From an uncultured Actinomycetes bacterium (GTDB taxonomy: Bacteria > Actinomycetota > Actinomycetes > Mycobacteriales > Mycobacteriaceae), in NCBI GenBank assembly GCA_903884065.1, contig CAISDL010000051.1, forward strand, positions 1 through 54,336: a stretch of 54,336 nt of DNA, given 5' to 3'. The notes beneath the pieces are model-generated. The model did not search any database and was not told the origin of the DNA. It saw only the letters and a list, made by a program, of their open reading frames with translations. Of this stretch, positions 28,479-36,276 are shown piece by piece; position 1 is the stretch's first letter; each line of letters starts with the position of its first letter. The translations under genes were made by a program, and so were the position numbers.

Positions 28479-28985
28479 ATGCCGCGTTCGTTCGACATGG
28501 CCACCGAGTACCCGGGAACGGTGACCCAGGTGCACGACGCCTTCTGCAACAGGGCTTACTGGGAGGCTCGGCTGGCCGACTCCGGCGCCGACGAGGCCAC
28601 TCTGGACGCCTTCCGGGTCGGGCACGACGGCGGCGTGGACGTGGTGACCACCCAGATCCTCAAGGCCGACCGGCTGCCCGGCATCATCCACCAGTTCCAC
28701 CGCGGCGACCTCTTCATCCGCCGGGCAGAGACCTGGACCGGCCTGTCCGAGAACACCGCGGAAGCCACCGTCGCAAGCTCCATCGAACACGCCCCGGTCT
28801 CACTGAACGGCGAGGCCAGACTGGCTCCCCTCGACCAGCGCGCCCAACTGGCCTTCCGGGCCACCGTCGAGGTCCGCATCCCGCTTGTCGGCCGGAAGAT
28901 GGAGAACTTCATCGGCACCCAGCTGATGAACCTGCTGCACAACGAGCAGCAGTTCACCACCAGGTGGATCGCCGGGAATCGCTGA
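28479..28985 (+). CDS. DUF2505 family protein (copy 1)
   Basis: A 168-residue START/SRPBCC-like protein (Rv0481c position). It starts MPRSFDMATEYPGTVTQVH, has WEARLADSG near residue 28, and ends with VRIPLVGRKMENFIGTQLM, HNEQQFTTRWIAG, the signature of DUF2505. Such folds bind hydrophobic ligands, but no function is known. The second gene downstream (29007) is a clear paralogue with the same beginning (MPRS) and end (FTTxWIAG). Probably leaderless from TAGCCT. Confidence 0.9.
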   Translation: MPRSFDMATEYPGTVTQVHDAFCNRAYWEARLADSGADEATLDAFRVGHDGGVDVVTTQILKADRLPGIIHQFHRGDLFIRRAETWTGLSENTAEATVASSIEHAPVSLNGEARLAPLDQRAQLAFRATVEVRIPLVGRKMENFIGTQLMNLLHNEQQFTTRWIAGNR

Positions 28986-28994
28986 GCACGCCGG

Positions 28995-29000
28995 TAAGTT
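28995..29000 (+). promoter_or_regulatory. -10 box TAAGTT of second DUF2505 gene
   Basis: TAAGTT ends 6 nt before the ATG at 29007 and lies just after the stop of copy 1, so copy 2 may have its own leaderless promoter. Confidence 0.45.
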
Positions 29001-29006
29001 GAGGCC

Positions 29007-29519
29007 ATGCCCCGCAGCCTGGTGTACGACGTCGACGTCGAGGTGCCGGCCGCCCAGATGTACCGCTACTTCACCACCGTCGGCTACTGGGAGGACCTGG
29101 TGGCGTTCTACCGGGACGGCGGGGCCCAGACCGAGATCGCGCACTTCTCATCGGACGAAACCGGCACCGATGTCGCGTTCAAACACATCATGACCGCGCA
29201 GGACCTGCCCGCGATCGCCCGGTCAGCGCTTCCGGGTTCCTTCGTCGTCACGCGCGAACAGCACTTCGACCTCTTCCACGAACCCACCAACCGGGCCACC
29301 GGCCGCTTCCGCGCCCTGATTCCCGCTCCGGTCGACGTCACCGGCGACTACACCCTGCACGACGCCGCCCGGGGCAGCCGGATGCGGTTGGACAGTGCAT
29401 GCCGGGTGCGGGTGCCGCTCATCGGCGGACAGATCGAACAGCTCGTGGTCGGTGGCCTGAAGACGCTGTTCGCCCGGGAGGGCGAATTCACCACGGATTG
29501 GATCGCCGGCCATCAGTAA
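29007..29519 (+). CDS. DUF2505 family protein (copy 2)
   Basis: A 170-residue DUF2505/SRPBCC-like protein. It begins MPRSLVYDVDVEVPAAQMYRY, contains GYWEDLVAFYRDGGAQTEI and ends VRVPLIGGQIEQLVVGGLK then FTTDWIAG. It is a diverged tandem copy of the preceding gene. It may bind a lipid or other hydrophobic ligand; no catalytic residues are evident. It is followed after 19 nt by the methyltransferase-like gene, so co-transcription onward is likely. Confidence 0.9.
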   Translation: MPRSLVYDVDVEVPAAQMYRYFTTVGYWEDLVAFYRDGGAQTEIAHFSSDETGTDVAFKHIMTAQDLPAIARSALPGSFVVTREQHFDLFHEPTNRATGRFRALIPAPVDVTGDYTLHDAARGSRMRLDSACRVRVPLIGGQIEQLVVGGLKTLFAREGEFTTDWIAGHQ

Positions 29520-29538
29520 GCCGCCGCGACCGGTGGGT

Positions 29539-30321
29539 ATGCCGACACGCGGAACCACCGGAGCCAACCGGTTGCGCCGGGCCGACCGCTGGCTGACGCA
29601 TTCACCGCGGGTACGCACAGCACTGCAGTCGTCGGCGGTGGACCCGGTCGTCGTCGACCTCGGCTACGGACGACTGCCCGTCACCACACTGGAGTTGGCG
29701 GCACGGCTCCGGGAGGTGCGTGCCGACGTGCGGGTGGTCGGTCTGGAGATCGACCCGCAGCGGGTCGAGGACGCGCAGCGAGAGAGCGATGGACGTGTCG
29801 AATTCCGCGTCGGCGGCTTCGAACTCGCGGGCCTGCGTCCTGTCCTGGTTCGCGCGTTCAACGTGCTGCGCCAGTATCCCGAGGAGGCGGTGGCCGGTGC
29901 CTGGCGCACGATGCAGTCCCGGCTGGCGCCGGGCGGGCTCGTCGTCGACGGGACCTGCGACGAATTGGGCCGCCGCGGCTGCTGGGTGCTGCTGGACCGC
30001 GACGGCCCGGTGAGCCTGACGTTGGCGTGCGACCCCAGATCGATCGAACGGCCCTCGGATCTGGCCGAACGTTTGCCGAAAGTCCTTATTCACCAGAACA
30101 TTACGGGGCAGCCCATCCACGCATTGCTTGAGGCGGCCGACCGGGCGTGGGCCGCGGCGGCGGGGCAGTCGGTGTTCGGGCCGCGGGCCCGGTGGCGGGC
30201 GATGCGCGAGGCGCTGGCCGCGGCGGGGATCGCGGTGGAACCGCAGCGCCGCAATCCGCGCGATGCGGTGCTGACGGTGCCCTGGGCGACGGTCACTCCG
30301 CCGCGACCCCAGTTACGCTGA
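29539..30321 (+). CDS. SAM-dependent methyltransferase-like protein
   Basis: A 260-residue protein with a class I methyltransferase-like core. Motif I-like VVVDLGYGRLPVTTLELA, motif II acidic end VVGLEIDPQRVEDAQRE, and motif IV/V region LAPGGLVVDGTCDELGRRG. The glycine loop (DLGYGRLP) is not the standard GxGxG, so SAM binding needs proof. The C-terminus is Arg-rich. Start ATG 29539; GTG 29533 is an alternative. It lies between the DUF2505 pair and the nitrilase. No M. tuberculosis counterpart at this spot comes to mind. Confidence 0.8.
   Translation: MPTRGTTGANRLRRADRWLTHSPRVRTALQSSAVDPVVVDLGYGRLPVTTLELAARLREVRADVRVVGLEIDPQRVEDAQRESDGRVEFRVGGFELAGLRPVLVRAFNVLRQYPEEAVAGAWRTMQSRLAPGGLVVDGTCDELGRRGCWVLLDRDGPVSLTLACDPRSIERPSDLAERLPKVLIHQNITGQPIHALLEAADRAWAAAAGQSVFGPRARWRAMREALAAAGIAVEPQRRNPRDAVLTVPWATVTPPRPQLR
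30314..30319 (+). promoter_or_regulatory. -10 box TACGCT of the nitrilase gene
   Basis: TACGCT lies 7 nt before the ATG at 30327 and overlaps the stop codon of the preceding gene. Confidence 0.4.
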
Positions 30322-30326
30322 CCGGC

Positions 30327-31124
30327 ATGCGGATTGCCCTGGCGCAGATCCTGGCCGGTACTGATCCGGCCGCCAATCTCGCGCTGGTTGCCGACCACAC
30401 CCGGCGGGCCGCTGACGGTGGTGCCCGGCTGGTCGTCTTCCCGGAGGCGACCATGTGCCGATTCGGGGTTCCGCTGGCCCCGGTCGCCGAACCGCTCGAC
30501 GGTCCGTGGGCCGATACGGTGCGCGCGATCGCCGCCGATGCCGGCGTCACCGTGTTCGTCGGGATGTTCACCCCCGCCCCCGACGGGCGGGTGCGGAACA
30601 CGCTGTTGGCCACCGGCGCCGGAGTGGAGGCCGGCTACGACAAGATCCACCTCTACGACGCCTTCGGCTTCACCGAGTCGCAGACCGTTGCGCCGGGCCG
30701 CGATCCGGTGGTCGTCACCGTCGACGGGGTCGGCGTCGGAATCACGCTCTGCTACGACATCCGCTTCCCGTATCTGTACACCGAACTGGCCGACCGCGGC
30801 GCCTCGGTGATCACCGTGAGCGCCTCCTGGGGGGCCGGCCCCGGCAAACTCCAGCAGTGGACTCTGCTGGCCCGGGCCAGAGCCATGGATTCCGGCTGTT
30901 TCATCGCCGCCGCAGGCCAGGCCTACCCCGGCCCCGAGTTGGCTGCCACAGCCCCGACCGGCGTGGGCGGCAGCCTCGTCGCCTCACCACTGGGCGAGGT
31001 GCTGGCCGAGGCCGGTGCCGACCCGCGGCTCCTGTTCTGCGACGCCGACGTCGAGGCCGTCCCGGCCATCCGGGACACCGTCGGTGTGCTGCGCAATCGC
31101 TTTAGACTTCGCTCAGATTCGTAG
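30327..31124 (+). CDS. Nitrilase-superfamily carbon-nitrogen hydrolase
   Basis: A 265-residue C-N hydrolase (Rv0480c position). The catalytic triad is visible: Glu in VVFPEATMCRFG, Lys in AGYDKIHLYDAF and Cys in GITLCYDIRFP. The second Glu-type block and GGSLVASPLGEVLAEAG are typical of the omega-amidase/Nit1-like branch, which repairs deaminated glutathione or deaminates alpha-keto acid amides. The physiological substrate here, perhaps a mycothiol-linked or side-product amide, is unknown. Start at ATG 30327; the upstream gene ends 5 nt before. Confidence 0.93.
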   Translation: MRIALAQILAGTDPAANLALVADHTRRAADGGARLVVFPEATMCRFGVPLAPVAEPLDGPWADTVRAIAADAGVTVFVGMFTPAPDGRVRNTLLATGAGVEAGYDKIHLYDAFGFTESQTVAPGRDPVVVTVDGVGVGITLCYDIRFPYLYTELADRGASVITVSASWGAGPGKLQQWTLLARARAMDSGCFIAAAGQAYPGPELAATAPTGVGGSLVASPLGEVLAEAGADPRLLFCDADVEAVPAIRDTVGVLRNRFRLRSDS

Positions 31125-31139
31125 GGCACAATCGCGCAG

Positions 31140-32105
31140 GTGACGACGCCGCCACCGGGTCAACCGCCGTTCGGCTCCGGATATCCCGAGCCCCCGACGC
31201 AGCGGATCCCGCAGCCCTTCCCCCAGCCCCTTCCCGGCGTGAGTCAGCCCGGCGTGAATCAGCCCGGCGTGAATCAGCCCACTCAGCGACTCCCCCAGCC
31301 GGCCCAGCCGCCGGTCCAGCCGCCCCCGCCCCCGGTCGTCGGCATCGAGCCGGAGCCCGGGGAGCCACGCCGTCGGGGCCTGTTCGGCGACCCGCTGTCG
31401 ATGGCGCTCGCACTGGTCATCGTGGTGGCGCTGGCGCTGGCCGGGCTGATCGGCGCGGAATTGTATGCCCGCAACAAAGCCGATTCGATCGTGGCGAAGG
31501 CGGTCAGCTGCGTGGTGCGCGACAGTGCATCCGCATCGTTCGGAATGCGGCCGTTTCTGCTGCAGCACTTCACCCACAGCTACCGGGACATGCGGGTGGA
31601 GACGGCCGGCAACCAGATCCGCGACGCCAAGGGAATGAAGCTCACGTTGACCCTCGACGACGTGCGGATGCATCAGACCGCAGAGTCGGGGGGCACCCTG
31701 GGCTCGCTGAACGCCGACATCAACTGGTCCGCCGACGGCATCAAACAGACGGTGGCGGGCATGATCCCGCTGATCGGCGGACTCGTCAGCGGTGTCGTCA
31801 CCAACCCATCGGACGGCACCCTGGAAGTCGACGGACCGCTGGGCACGGTGACGATCAAACCGGAAGCGGTGGACGGCGGCCTGAAACTGAACGTCCTGAA
31901 GGTCACCGGTCTGGGCATGACGCTGCCCCGCGAGAGCGTGCAACCGGCCCTGGACGTGTTCACCGACCAGCTGACCAAGAATCTGCCGATGGGGATTCAC
32001 GCCGACAACGTCGAAGTCACCGACAGCGGGGTGGCGGCGCGGTTCGTCACGCAGAACGCCACCATCCCCAACGCCGCCCAGGACCCCTGCTTCGCAGGGC
32101 TTTGA
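31140..32105 (+). CDS. DUF2993 membrane-anchored lipid-binding-like protein
   Basis: A 321-residue protein (Rv0479c position). Residues 1-80 are Pro/Gln-rich and cytosolic, including three near-identical pentapeptides of the QPGVN type. A membrane segment spans about 85-107 (ALALVIVVALALAGLIGAEL). The outer domain is DUF2993 (FTHSYRDMRVETAGN, MHQTAESGGTLGSLNADINW, LKVTGLGMTLPRESV), a family with a hydrophobic groove thought to bind lipids. GTG start with CACAAT 7 nt upstream. It is 15 nt after the nitrilase gene. Confidence 0.9.
   Translation: MTTPPPGQPPFGSGYPEPPTQRIPQPFPQPLPGVSQPGVNQPGVNQPTQRLPQPAQPPVQPPPPPVVGIEPEPGEPRRRGLFGDPLSMALALVIVVALALAGLIGAELYARNKADSIVAKAVSCVVRDSASASFGMRPFLLQHFTHSYRDMRVETAGNQIRDAKGMKLTLTLDDVRMHQTAESGGTLGSLNADINWSADGIKQTVAGMIPLIGGLVSGVVTNPSDGTLEVDGPLGTVTIKPEAVDGGLKLNVLKVTGLGMTLPRESVQPALDVFTDQLTKNLPMGIHADNVEVTDSGVAARFVTQNATIPNAAQDPCFAGL
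31233..31277 (+). repeat. 15-bp in-frame tandem repeat (3 copies)
   Basis: Three units of the type CCCGGCGTGAATCAG (first with one change) encode the repeated QPGVN motif in the Pro/Gln-rich N-terminus. Confidence 0.85.
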
Positions 32106-32124
32106 CCTGCAGTCGCAGCGACCG

Positions 32125-32517
32125 CTACCCCTTCTCCGCCCCGCCGGGATTGCAGCCGGCCAGCAGCATCGTGTTGTCGTCGACGGCGGGCCGCCATGGC
32201 TCGAGATCCCAACTGGTCTTGCCCGGTTGGGCGAACTCGGCGAAGCGCCAGTGGCACAGGAACTGGGAGCGCATGCCGGGAGTGTCGGCGTCCGGCGCCT
32301 GGGCCAGCACCTCACCCCAGGCCTCGTCGGTCTGAGTGGCCGTCTTGGCCATTTCACCGGCCACCTCCCGGCCGGCGGCAGTCGGATAGACCCGCAGCGT
32401 CGGCAGTCCGCCGTAGCTGACCCAGGTGACGTCGCCGATATACGGCGGGGGCGTGGTGGGATCCGCCGACGCGGTGGGGATCCAGGTGATGGCCGCGAAC
32501 ACCGGGGCCAGCGCCAT
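32125..32517 (-). CDS. Secreted DUF2599 family protein
   Basis: A 130-residue protein (Rv0477 position). The N-terminus is hydrophobic (ALAPVFAAITWIPTASA) and ends in an ADP-type cleavage site, so it is probably secreted, though the basic n-region is missing at the only available ATG. The mature part holds DVTWVSYGGLPTLRVYP, MRSQFLCHWRFAEF, KTSWDLEPWRPAV and LLAGCNPGG, with two conserved Cys likely forming a disulfide. In-frame upstream codons contain a stop, so no longer start exists. Function unknown. Confidence 0.85.
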   Translation of the reverse strand: MALAPVFAAITWIPTASADPTTPPPYIGDVTWVSYGGLPTLRVYPTAAGREVAGEMAKTATQTDEAWGEVLAQAPDADTPGMRSQFLCHWRFAEFAQPGKTSWDLEPWRPAVDDNTMLLAGCNPGGAEKG

Positions 32518-32537
32518 GCCGGCCAGACGTGCGGCGT

Positions 32538-32831
32538 TCAGCGCGATTTCCCTTGCACCTCAAGCAGCTTGGGCCGCACATCGACGAGGTAAACCCCGGA
32601 CGCCACCGCGGCGATTGTCGGGAAGAAGATATCCAGCGTCTGAACGCCGAAGAAGAAGCAGAGCAACGCGGCCACGCCCAGGATGATCAGCCACACCGGC
32701 TTGGTCAGTTTGTCCACGGCGGGGTACGCGTCGGGGCGCTGCATCGCCGCATGAATGAAGGCATACACCGTCGCCAGGAAAACCGCCCAGATCAGGACAT
32801 AAAGAACGACACCCGCCACACCCTGAAGCAT
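32538..32831 (-). CDS. DUF2516 family small membrane protein
   Basis: A 97-residue protein (Rv0476 position). Three hydrophobic segments: [38 protein letters not shown] and [16 protein letters not shown]. The short polar loops hold [22 protein letters not shown] 32831 gives the family start (MLQGV); a longer in-frame ATG at 32876 would add a polar, basic extension and is rejected. It lies 67 nt downstream of hbhA on the same strand. Conserved linkage with hbhA; role unknown. Confidence 0.88.
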   Translation of the reverse strand: MLQGVAGVVLYVLIWAVFLATVYAFIHAAMQRPDAYPAVDKLTKPVWLIILGVAALLCFFFGVQTLDIFFPTIAAVASGVYLVDVRPKLLEVQGKSR

Positions 32832-32898
32832 CACGGCTTCAAGGGTAGGCGGGTGCCGTCCCGATCGTCGAACCAATCCCCGTCAGGGGCGGCTCTTC

Positions 32899-33534
32899 TT
32901 ACTTCTGGGTGACCTTCTTGGCCGGCGCCTTCTTGGCCGGAGCGGCCTTCTTGACGACCTTCTTCACGGCCTTGGCCGGAGCGGCCTTCTTGGCCGGCGC
33001 CTTCTTGGCCGGAGCGGCCTTCTTGACGGCCTTCTTGACGGCCTTGACCGGAGCCTCCTTGACCGGCAGCTCGACGCCGACCAGCTTGGCGGCGCGCTCA
33101 CCGACGGCCCGGGTCTGCGCCGACACGTTGCCCAGCGCCTCCTGGGTCAGCTCGACGGCCTGCTCGACGTAGCCCTCGACCCGCTCAGCCGCCTCCTTGA
33201 ACTCCGCCTGGCCCTTCAGACGCACCAGAGCCGCCTCGCCACGCTCCACCAGAGTGTTGTAGGTCTGGGTGGCATCGGCGAAGAAATCGTCGGCAGCCTT
33301 GCGCAGTTCCTCGGTGCTGAGCTTGTCGCGCAGCTCCTCGGTCCGCTTGGGCAGTTCCTCCTGCAGGCGCGTCAGCGCGGCCCGGCGGTCGTCCATCCGG
33401 TCGCCGGCCAGCTCGGCCCGCTCACGCAGGGTGGACAGGATCTCGTTGACGGTGGCCAGGGCCAGGTCGGCGGCGCCGACCGCAGCGAGCAGCGGGGCCT
33501 TCAGATCCTCGATGTTGGGGGTGTTCTCAGCCAT
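32899..33534 (-). CDS. hbhA: Heparin-binding hemagglutinin (adhesin)
   Basis: Surface-exposed adhesin that binds sulfated glycans; related proteins also touch lipid droplets. The 211-residue protein has an N-terminal start [20 protein letters not shown], a long coiled coil (about 20-150) and a Lys/Ala/Pro-rich heparin-binding tail (about 160-211) made of repeated [13 protein letters not shown] units. AAAGGA precedes the ATG by about 9 nt. In M. tuberculosis tail lysines are methylated. It is transcribed with the upstream XRE regulator. No signal peptide, as known for HbhA. Confidence 0.96.
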   Translation of the reverse strand: MAENTPNIEDLKAPLLAAVGAADLALATVNEILSTLRERAELAGDRMDDRRAALTRLQEELPKRTEELRDKLSTEELRKAADDFFADATQTYNTLVERGEAALVRLKGQAEFKEAAERVEGYVEQAVELTQEALGNVSAQTRAVGERAAKLVGVELPVKEAPVKAVKKAVKKAAPAKKAPAKKAAPAKAVKKVVKKAAPAKKAPAKKVTQK

Positions 33535-33623
33535 GTTGACTGTTTCCTTTCAGTGTTCCCTTGAGAGTCTTCGTTCTCAGGAGAGTTGTTTGGTAATCGA
33601 TTGGATTTCAGCGAACAGTTCTG

Positions 33624-34016
33624 TCAATCAGCCGGCGGCTCCTCATGGGCAGCCTCGTTCTGCTGACAGAACGACATGTAGATGTCGAGCAGGACGCGCT
33701 TCTGCCGTTCGGTGATCGCGGCGTCACCGATGATGGCGTCGTGCACCTGGCTCGGTTGTCCGGGCTCGAGAATTCCGGCCCGCACGTAGAGCACCTCCGC
33801 CGAAAGCCGCAACGCCTTGGCGATCTGGCTGAGCACCTCGGCCGACGGCTTGCGCAGCCCCCGCTCGATCTGACTGAGATAGGGATTGCTCACTCCGGCC
33901 CGCTCGGCCAGTTGCCGGACCGAGACCTCTGCGGCTTCGCGCTGTGTGCGAATGAAGCTGCCGATGTCCTGGGCGGCGTTACTCACCACGGCGGCAAGAT
34001 CTGAGTCCTGCGCCAT
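33624..34016 (-). CDS. XRE-family helix-turn-helix regulator upstream of hbhA
   Basis: A 130-residue protein (Rv0474 position). The HTH_XRE domain spans about residues 18-72: FIRTQREAAEVSVRQLAER, AGVSNPYLSQIERGLRKPS and EVLSQIAKALRLS. The C-terminus is a short helical domain ending ILDIYMSF-like VLLDIYMSFCQQNEA. ATG 34016 is chosen because GGAGG lies 7-8 nt upstream; in-frame ATGs further up (34052, 34064) are rejected. The Rv0474 protein has been reported as a copper-responsive regulator (from memory). It likely autoregulates through the repeat at its promoter. Confidence 0.9.
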   Translation of the reverse strand: MAQDSDLAAVVSNAAQDIGSFIRTQREAAEVSVRQLAERAGVSNPYLSQIERGLRKPSAEVLSQIAKALRLSAEVLYVRAGILEPGQPSQVHDAIIGDAAITERQKRVLLDIYMSFCQQNEAAHEEPPAD

Positions 34017-34062
34017 GACTCGCCTCCTCGCGGGAACGATGGTTTTCTGCATGACAGCTACC

Positions 34063-34104
34063 ACGATACCCGGGAGTGCTAGCTATTGCAAGCACTTGCT
34101 AGCG
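34063..34104 (-). promoter_or_regulatory. Promoter and candidate operator of the XRE-hbhA operon
   Basis: Minus-strand TTGCAA (34086-34091) and TATCGT (34063-34068) are 17 bp apart. TGCTAGC occurs at 34078-34084 and again at 34097-34103, a 19-bp direct repeat flanking the -35. GCAAG-CA-CTTGC between them is an inverted repeat. A repressor bound here would mask the -35. The predicted start is near 34056. Confidence 0.5.
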
Positions 34105-34108
34105 CAGT

Positions 34109-35407
34109 TCAGAACAGGATTTGCCCTATGGTGTAGATCACTAAGCCGGCCAGCGCGCCAACCACGGTGCCGTTGATCCGGATGAACTGAAGGTCCCTGC
34201 CGACATGAAGTTCGATCCGCCGGCTGGCCTCATCGGCATCCCAGCGCTGAATGGTGTCGGTGATGATGGTGGTCGCTTCCGCGCCGTATTGAGTGGCCAG
34301 ATGCTTGGCCCCGCGGACGATCCAGTCATCGACCTTGTCGCGCAATTCGGCGTCATCGCGCAACGCATCACCGATGCGGACCACCGAGTCGGCAATGCGG
34401 CCACGCAACGCGCTCGACGGGTCGTCGACGCCCTCCAGTACCAGCCGCTTGAGGGTCTTCCACGCCGTCTCAGCCGCGCGGGTCACCTCCTCGCGCTCCA
34501 TGAGCTGTTCCTTGACGTTCTCGGCCTTGGCGATCGTCTCCGGATCGGTCTGCAGGTCGCCGGCGAACTCGAAGAGGAACCGGTTGGCGGACTGCCGCAG
34601 CTCATGGTTGGGATTGCGCCGCACTTTGTCGGTGAAATCCATCAGTTCGCGATGAATCCGATCGCCGAGCATTTGATCGACGAACTTCGGAGACCAGCTG
34701 GGCGAGTCGCGCAGCACCACCCGCTCGATGGTCGGACCGGCACTCAGCGCCCACTCGAAGGCTCGGTCGGCCAGTAACTGGATGAGGGTCTCCTGCCGGT
34801 TCTCGGCCAGCAGTTGACCCAGTACCCGGCCCACCGGTGGGCCCCACTGCGGCTCGGCGAGCCGTTTGACGATGGTGCGGTCGATGACGTGCTGGATGTC
34901 CTCGTCGTTGAGCAGTTCCACACCCACCCGCAGCACCGTCGAGGCCTCACTGGCGACTCGGGCCGCGTGGTCGGGTTCAGCGAGCCACTTCCCGAGCCGG
35001 CTGGCGATCTCGGCATCGCGCAACTTGGTCTCGACGACCTCCGGCGACAGGAAGTTCTCCCGCACGAACGCGCCGAGCCCCTCCCCCAATTGGTCCTTCT
35101 TGCGTTTGATGATCGCCGTGTGCGGGATCTTCAGACCGAGCGGGTGACGGAACAGCGCGGTCACGGCAAACCAGTCCGCCAAGGCGCCCACCATGCCCGC
35201 CTCGGCGGCCGCGCCGACATAGCCGACCCATCCCGGGCCGCCCACCGAGCCGATCCATCGGCAAACCAGGAAGATCACCGTCGCACCGATCAGAAACCCG
35301 AGGGCGACGGCCTTCATCTGGCGAAGGTTGCGCAACCGTTCTGCGTCGGTTTCCGGATCCGCCCCGGCGAGCGTTTCAGCAAACGAGACAGCCACATCGA
35401 CCATCAT
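34109..35407 (-). CDS. DUF445 family membrane protein
   Basis: A 432-residue protein (Rv0473 position). Membrane segments lie near the N-terminus (about 34-52 and 60-85, including VGALADWFAVTALFRHPLG, the DUF445 signature) and at the very C-terminus (GTVVGALAGLVIYTIGQIL). The middle is long, helical and charged. DUF445 proteins (YjiN-like) have unknown roles. The start is ATG 35407, directly followed by a second ATG. It ends just upstream of the XRE-hbhA promoter. All family blocks look intact. Confidence 0.93.
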   Translation of the reverse strand: MMVDVAVSFAETLAGADPETDAERLRNLRQMKAVALGFLIGATVIFLVCRWIGSVGGPGWVGYVGAAAEAGMVGALADWFAVTALFRHPLGLKIPHTAIIKRKKDQLGEGLGAFVRENFLSPEVVETKLRDAEIASRLGKWLAEPDHAARVASEASTVLRVGVELLNDEDIQHVIDRTIVKRLAEPQWGPPVGRVLGQLLAENRQETLIQLLADRAFEWALSAGPTIERVVLRDSPSWSPKFVDQMLGDRIHRELMDFTDKVRRNPNHELRQSANRFLFEFAGDLQTDPETIAKAENVKEQLMEREEVTRAAETAWKTLKRLVLEGVDDPSSALRGRIADSVVRIGDALRDDAELRDKVDDWIVRGAKHLATQYGAEATTIITDTIQRWDADEASRRIELHVGRDLQFIRINGTVVGALAGLVIYTIGQILF

Positions 35408-35490
35408 CCGCTATTTTCCGCCGAAAGGTCGCGGCGTTCGCCGTCGGCAGCAAAGCGGGGACAGCCGGCCACGTCGCGGCACAAACTTAG

Positions 35491-35507
35491 TGTGACCGGC
35501 CGTCACA
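35491..35507. promoter_or_regulatory. Inverted repeat TGTGAC-N5-GTCACA upstream of TetR gene
   Basis: Perfect 6-bp arms around CGGCC, 34 bp before the TetR start. TetR regulators commonly bind such palindromes next to their own gene. It resembles a CRP site but has a 7-bp gap between TGTGA and TCACA instead of 6. Confidence 0.45.
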
Positions 35508-35527
35508 ATTTTCTCGCGCAGCGCCGC

Positions 35528-35533
35528 TACACT
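35528..35533 (+). promoter_or_regulatory. -10 box TACACT of the TetR gene
   Basis: TACACT ends 8 nt before the GTG at 35542; likely leaderless. The palindrome at 35491-35507 falls just upstream of the -35 position. Confidence 0.4.
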
Positions 35534-35541
35534 GACCGGCA

Positions 35542-36258
35542 GTGACTCCGCAGATCAGCCCCGCCGTGGCGAAGACCGACGGCCGCAAACGTCGCTGGCA
35601 CCAGCACAAGGTGGAGCGGCGCACCGAATTGGTCGACGGCGCCCTCGACGCCATCCGCCGCCGGGGACGCGATATCAGCATGGATGAGATCGCCGCCGAG
35701 ATCGGCGTCTCCAAGACCGTGCTGTATCGCTACTTCGCCGACAAGAACGATCTGACGACCGCGGTCACGATGCGCTTCACCCAGACCACGCTGATCCCCA
35801 ACATGGCGGCCGCGCTGTCGTCGGACCTCGACGGTTTCGCGCAGACCCGCGAGATCATCCGGGCGTACGTCGAGACCGTCGCCGCCGAACCGGAGCCCTA
35901 CCGGTTCGTGATGGCCAACAGTTCGGCCAGCAAGAACAAGGTGGTCGCCGACTCCGAGCGCATCATCGCCCGGATGCTGGCGGTCATGCTGCGCCAGCGG
36001 ATGAAGCGGGTCGGAATGGACACCAAGGGCGTGGAGCCCTGGGCCAACCTGATCGTCGGGGGCGTCCAGTTGGCCACCCACTCCTGGATGTCGAACCCCC
36101 GGATGAGCAGTGCCGAACTGATCGACTACCTGACGATGCTGTGCTGGAATGCGCTGTGCGGCATCGTCGAGGTGGGCGGATCGCTGGCGGCGTTCAACTC
36201 CCAGGCGCACCCGTCGCCGCGTTTGCCGGCATCAATCGTGCCCGCGCCGCCGCAGTAG
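35542..36258 (+). CDS. TetR/AcrR-family transcriptional regulator
   Basis: A 238-residue protein (Rv0472c position). The N-terminal HTH is about residues 28-72 (RTELVDGALDAIRRRGRDISM, DEIAAEIGVSKTVLYRYFADK), a standard TetR DNA-binding domain. The C-terminal helical domain (VETVAAEPEPYRFVMAN, MLAVMLRQRMKRVG) would bind an unknown ligand. GTG start, probably leaderless, with an adjacent palindrome as likely auto-operator. It is divergent from DUF445 and 18 nt upstream of the PPK2 gene, which could be in the same transcript. Confidence 0.93.
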   Translation: MTPQISPAVAKTDGRKRRWHQHKVERRTELVDGALDAIRRRGRDISMDEIAAEIGVSKTVLYRYFADKNDLTTAVTMRFTQTTLIPNMAAALSSDLDGFAQTREIIRAYVETVAAEPEPYRFVMANSSASKNKVVADSERIIARMLAVMLRQRMKRVGMDTKGVEPWANLIVGGVQLATHSWMSNPRMSSAELIDYLTMLCWNALCGIVEVGGSLAAFNSQAHPSPRLPASIVPAPPQ

Positions 36259-36262
36259 TCTC

Positions 36263-36268
36263 TAGTCT
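36263..36268 (+). promoter_or_regulatory. -10 box TAGTCT of the PPK2 gene
   Basis: TAGTCT ends 8 nt before the ATG at 36277; an identical TAGTCT precedes it at 36256, overlapping the TetR stop codon. Either could start a leaderless or short-leader mRNA. Confidence 0.35.
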
Positions 36269-36276
36269 CTTCGGCT

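Noticed and set aside
34074..34084. CIRCE (HrcA) element at GAGTGCTA
   Set aside because: Only one half-site is present without the 9-bp-spaced partner TTAGCACTC.
35491..35507. CRP/Cmr-type site TGTGA...TCACA
   Set aside because: The gap is 7 bp rather than the required 6; kept as a TetR operator candidate instead.
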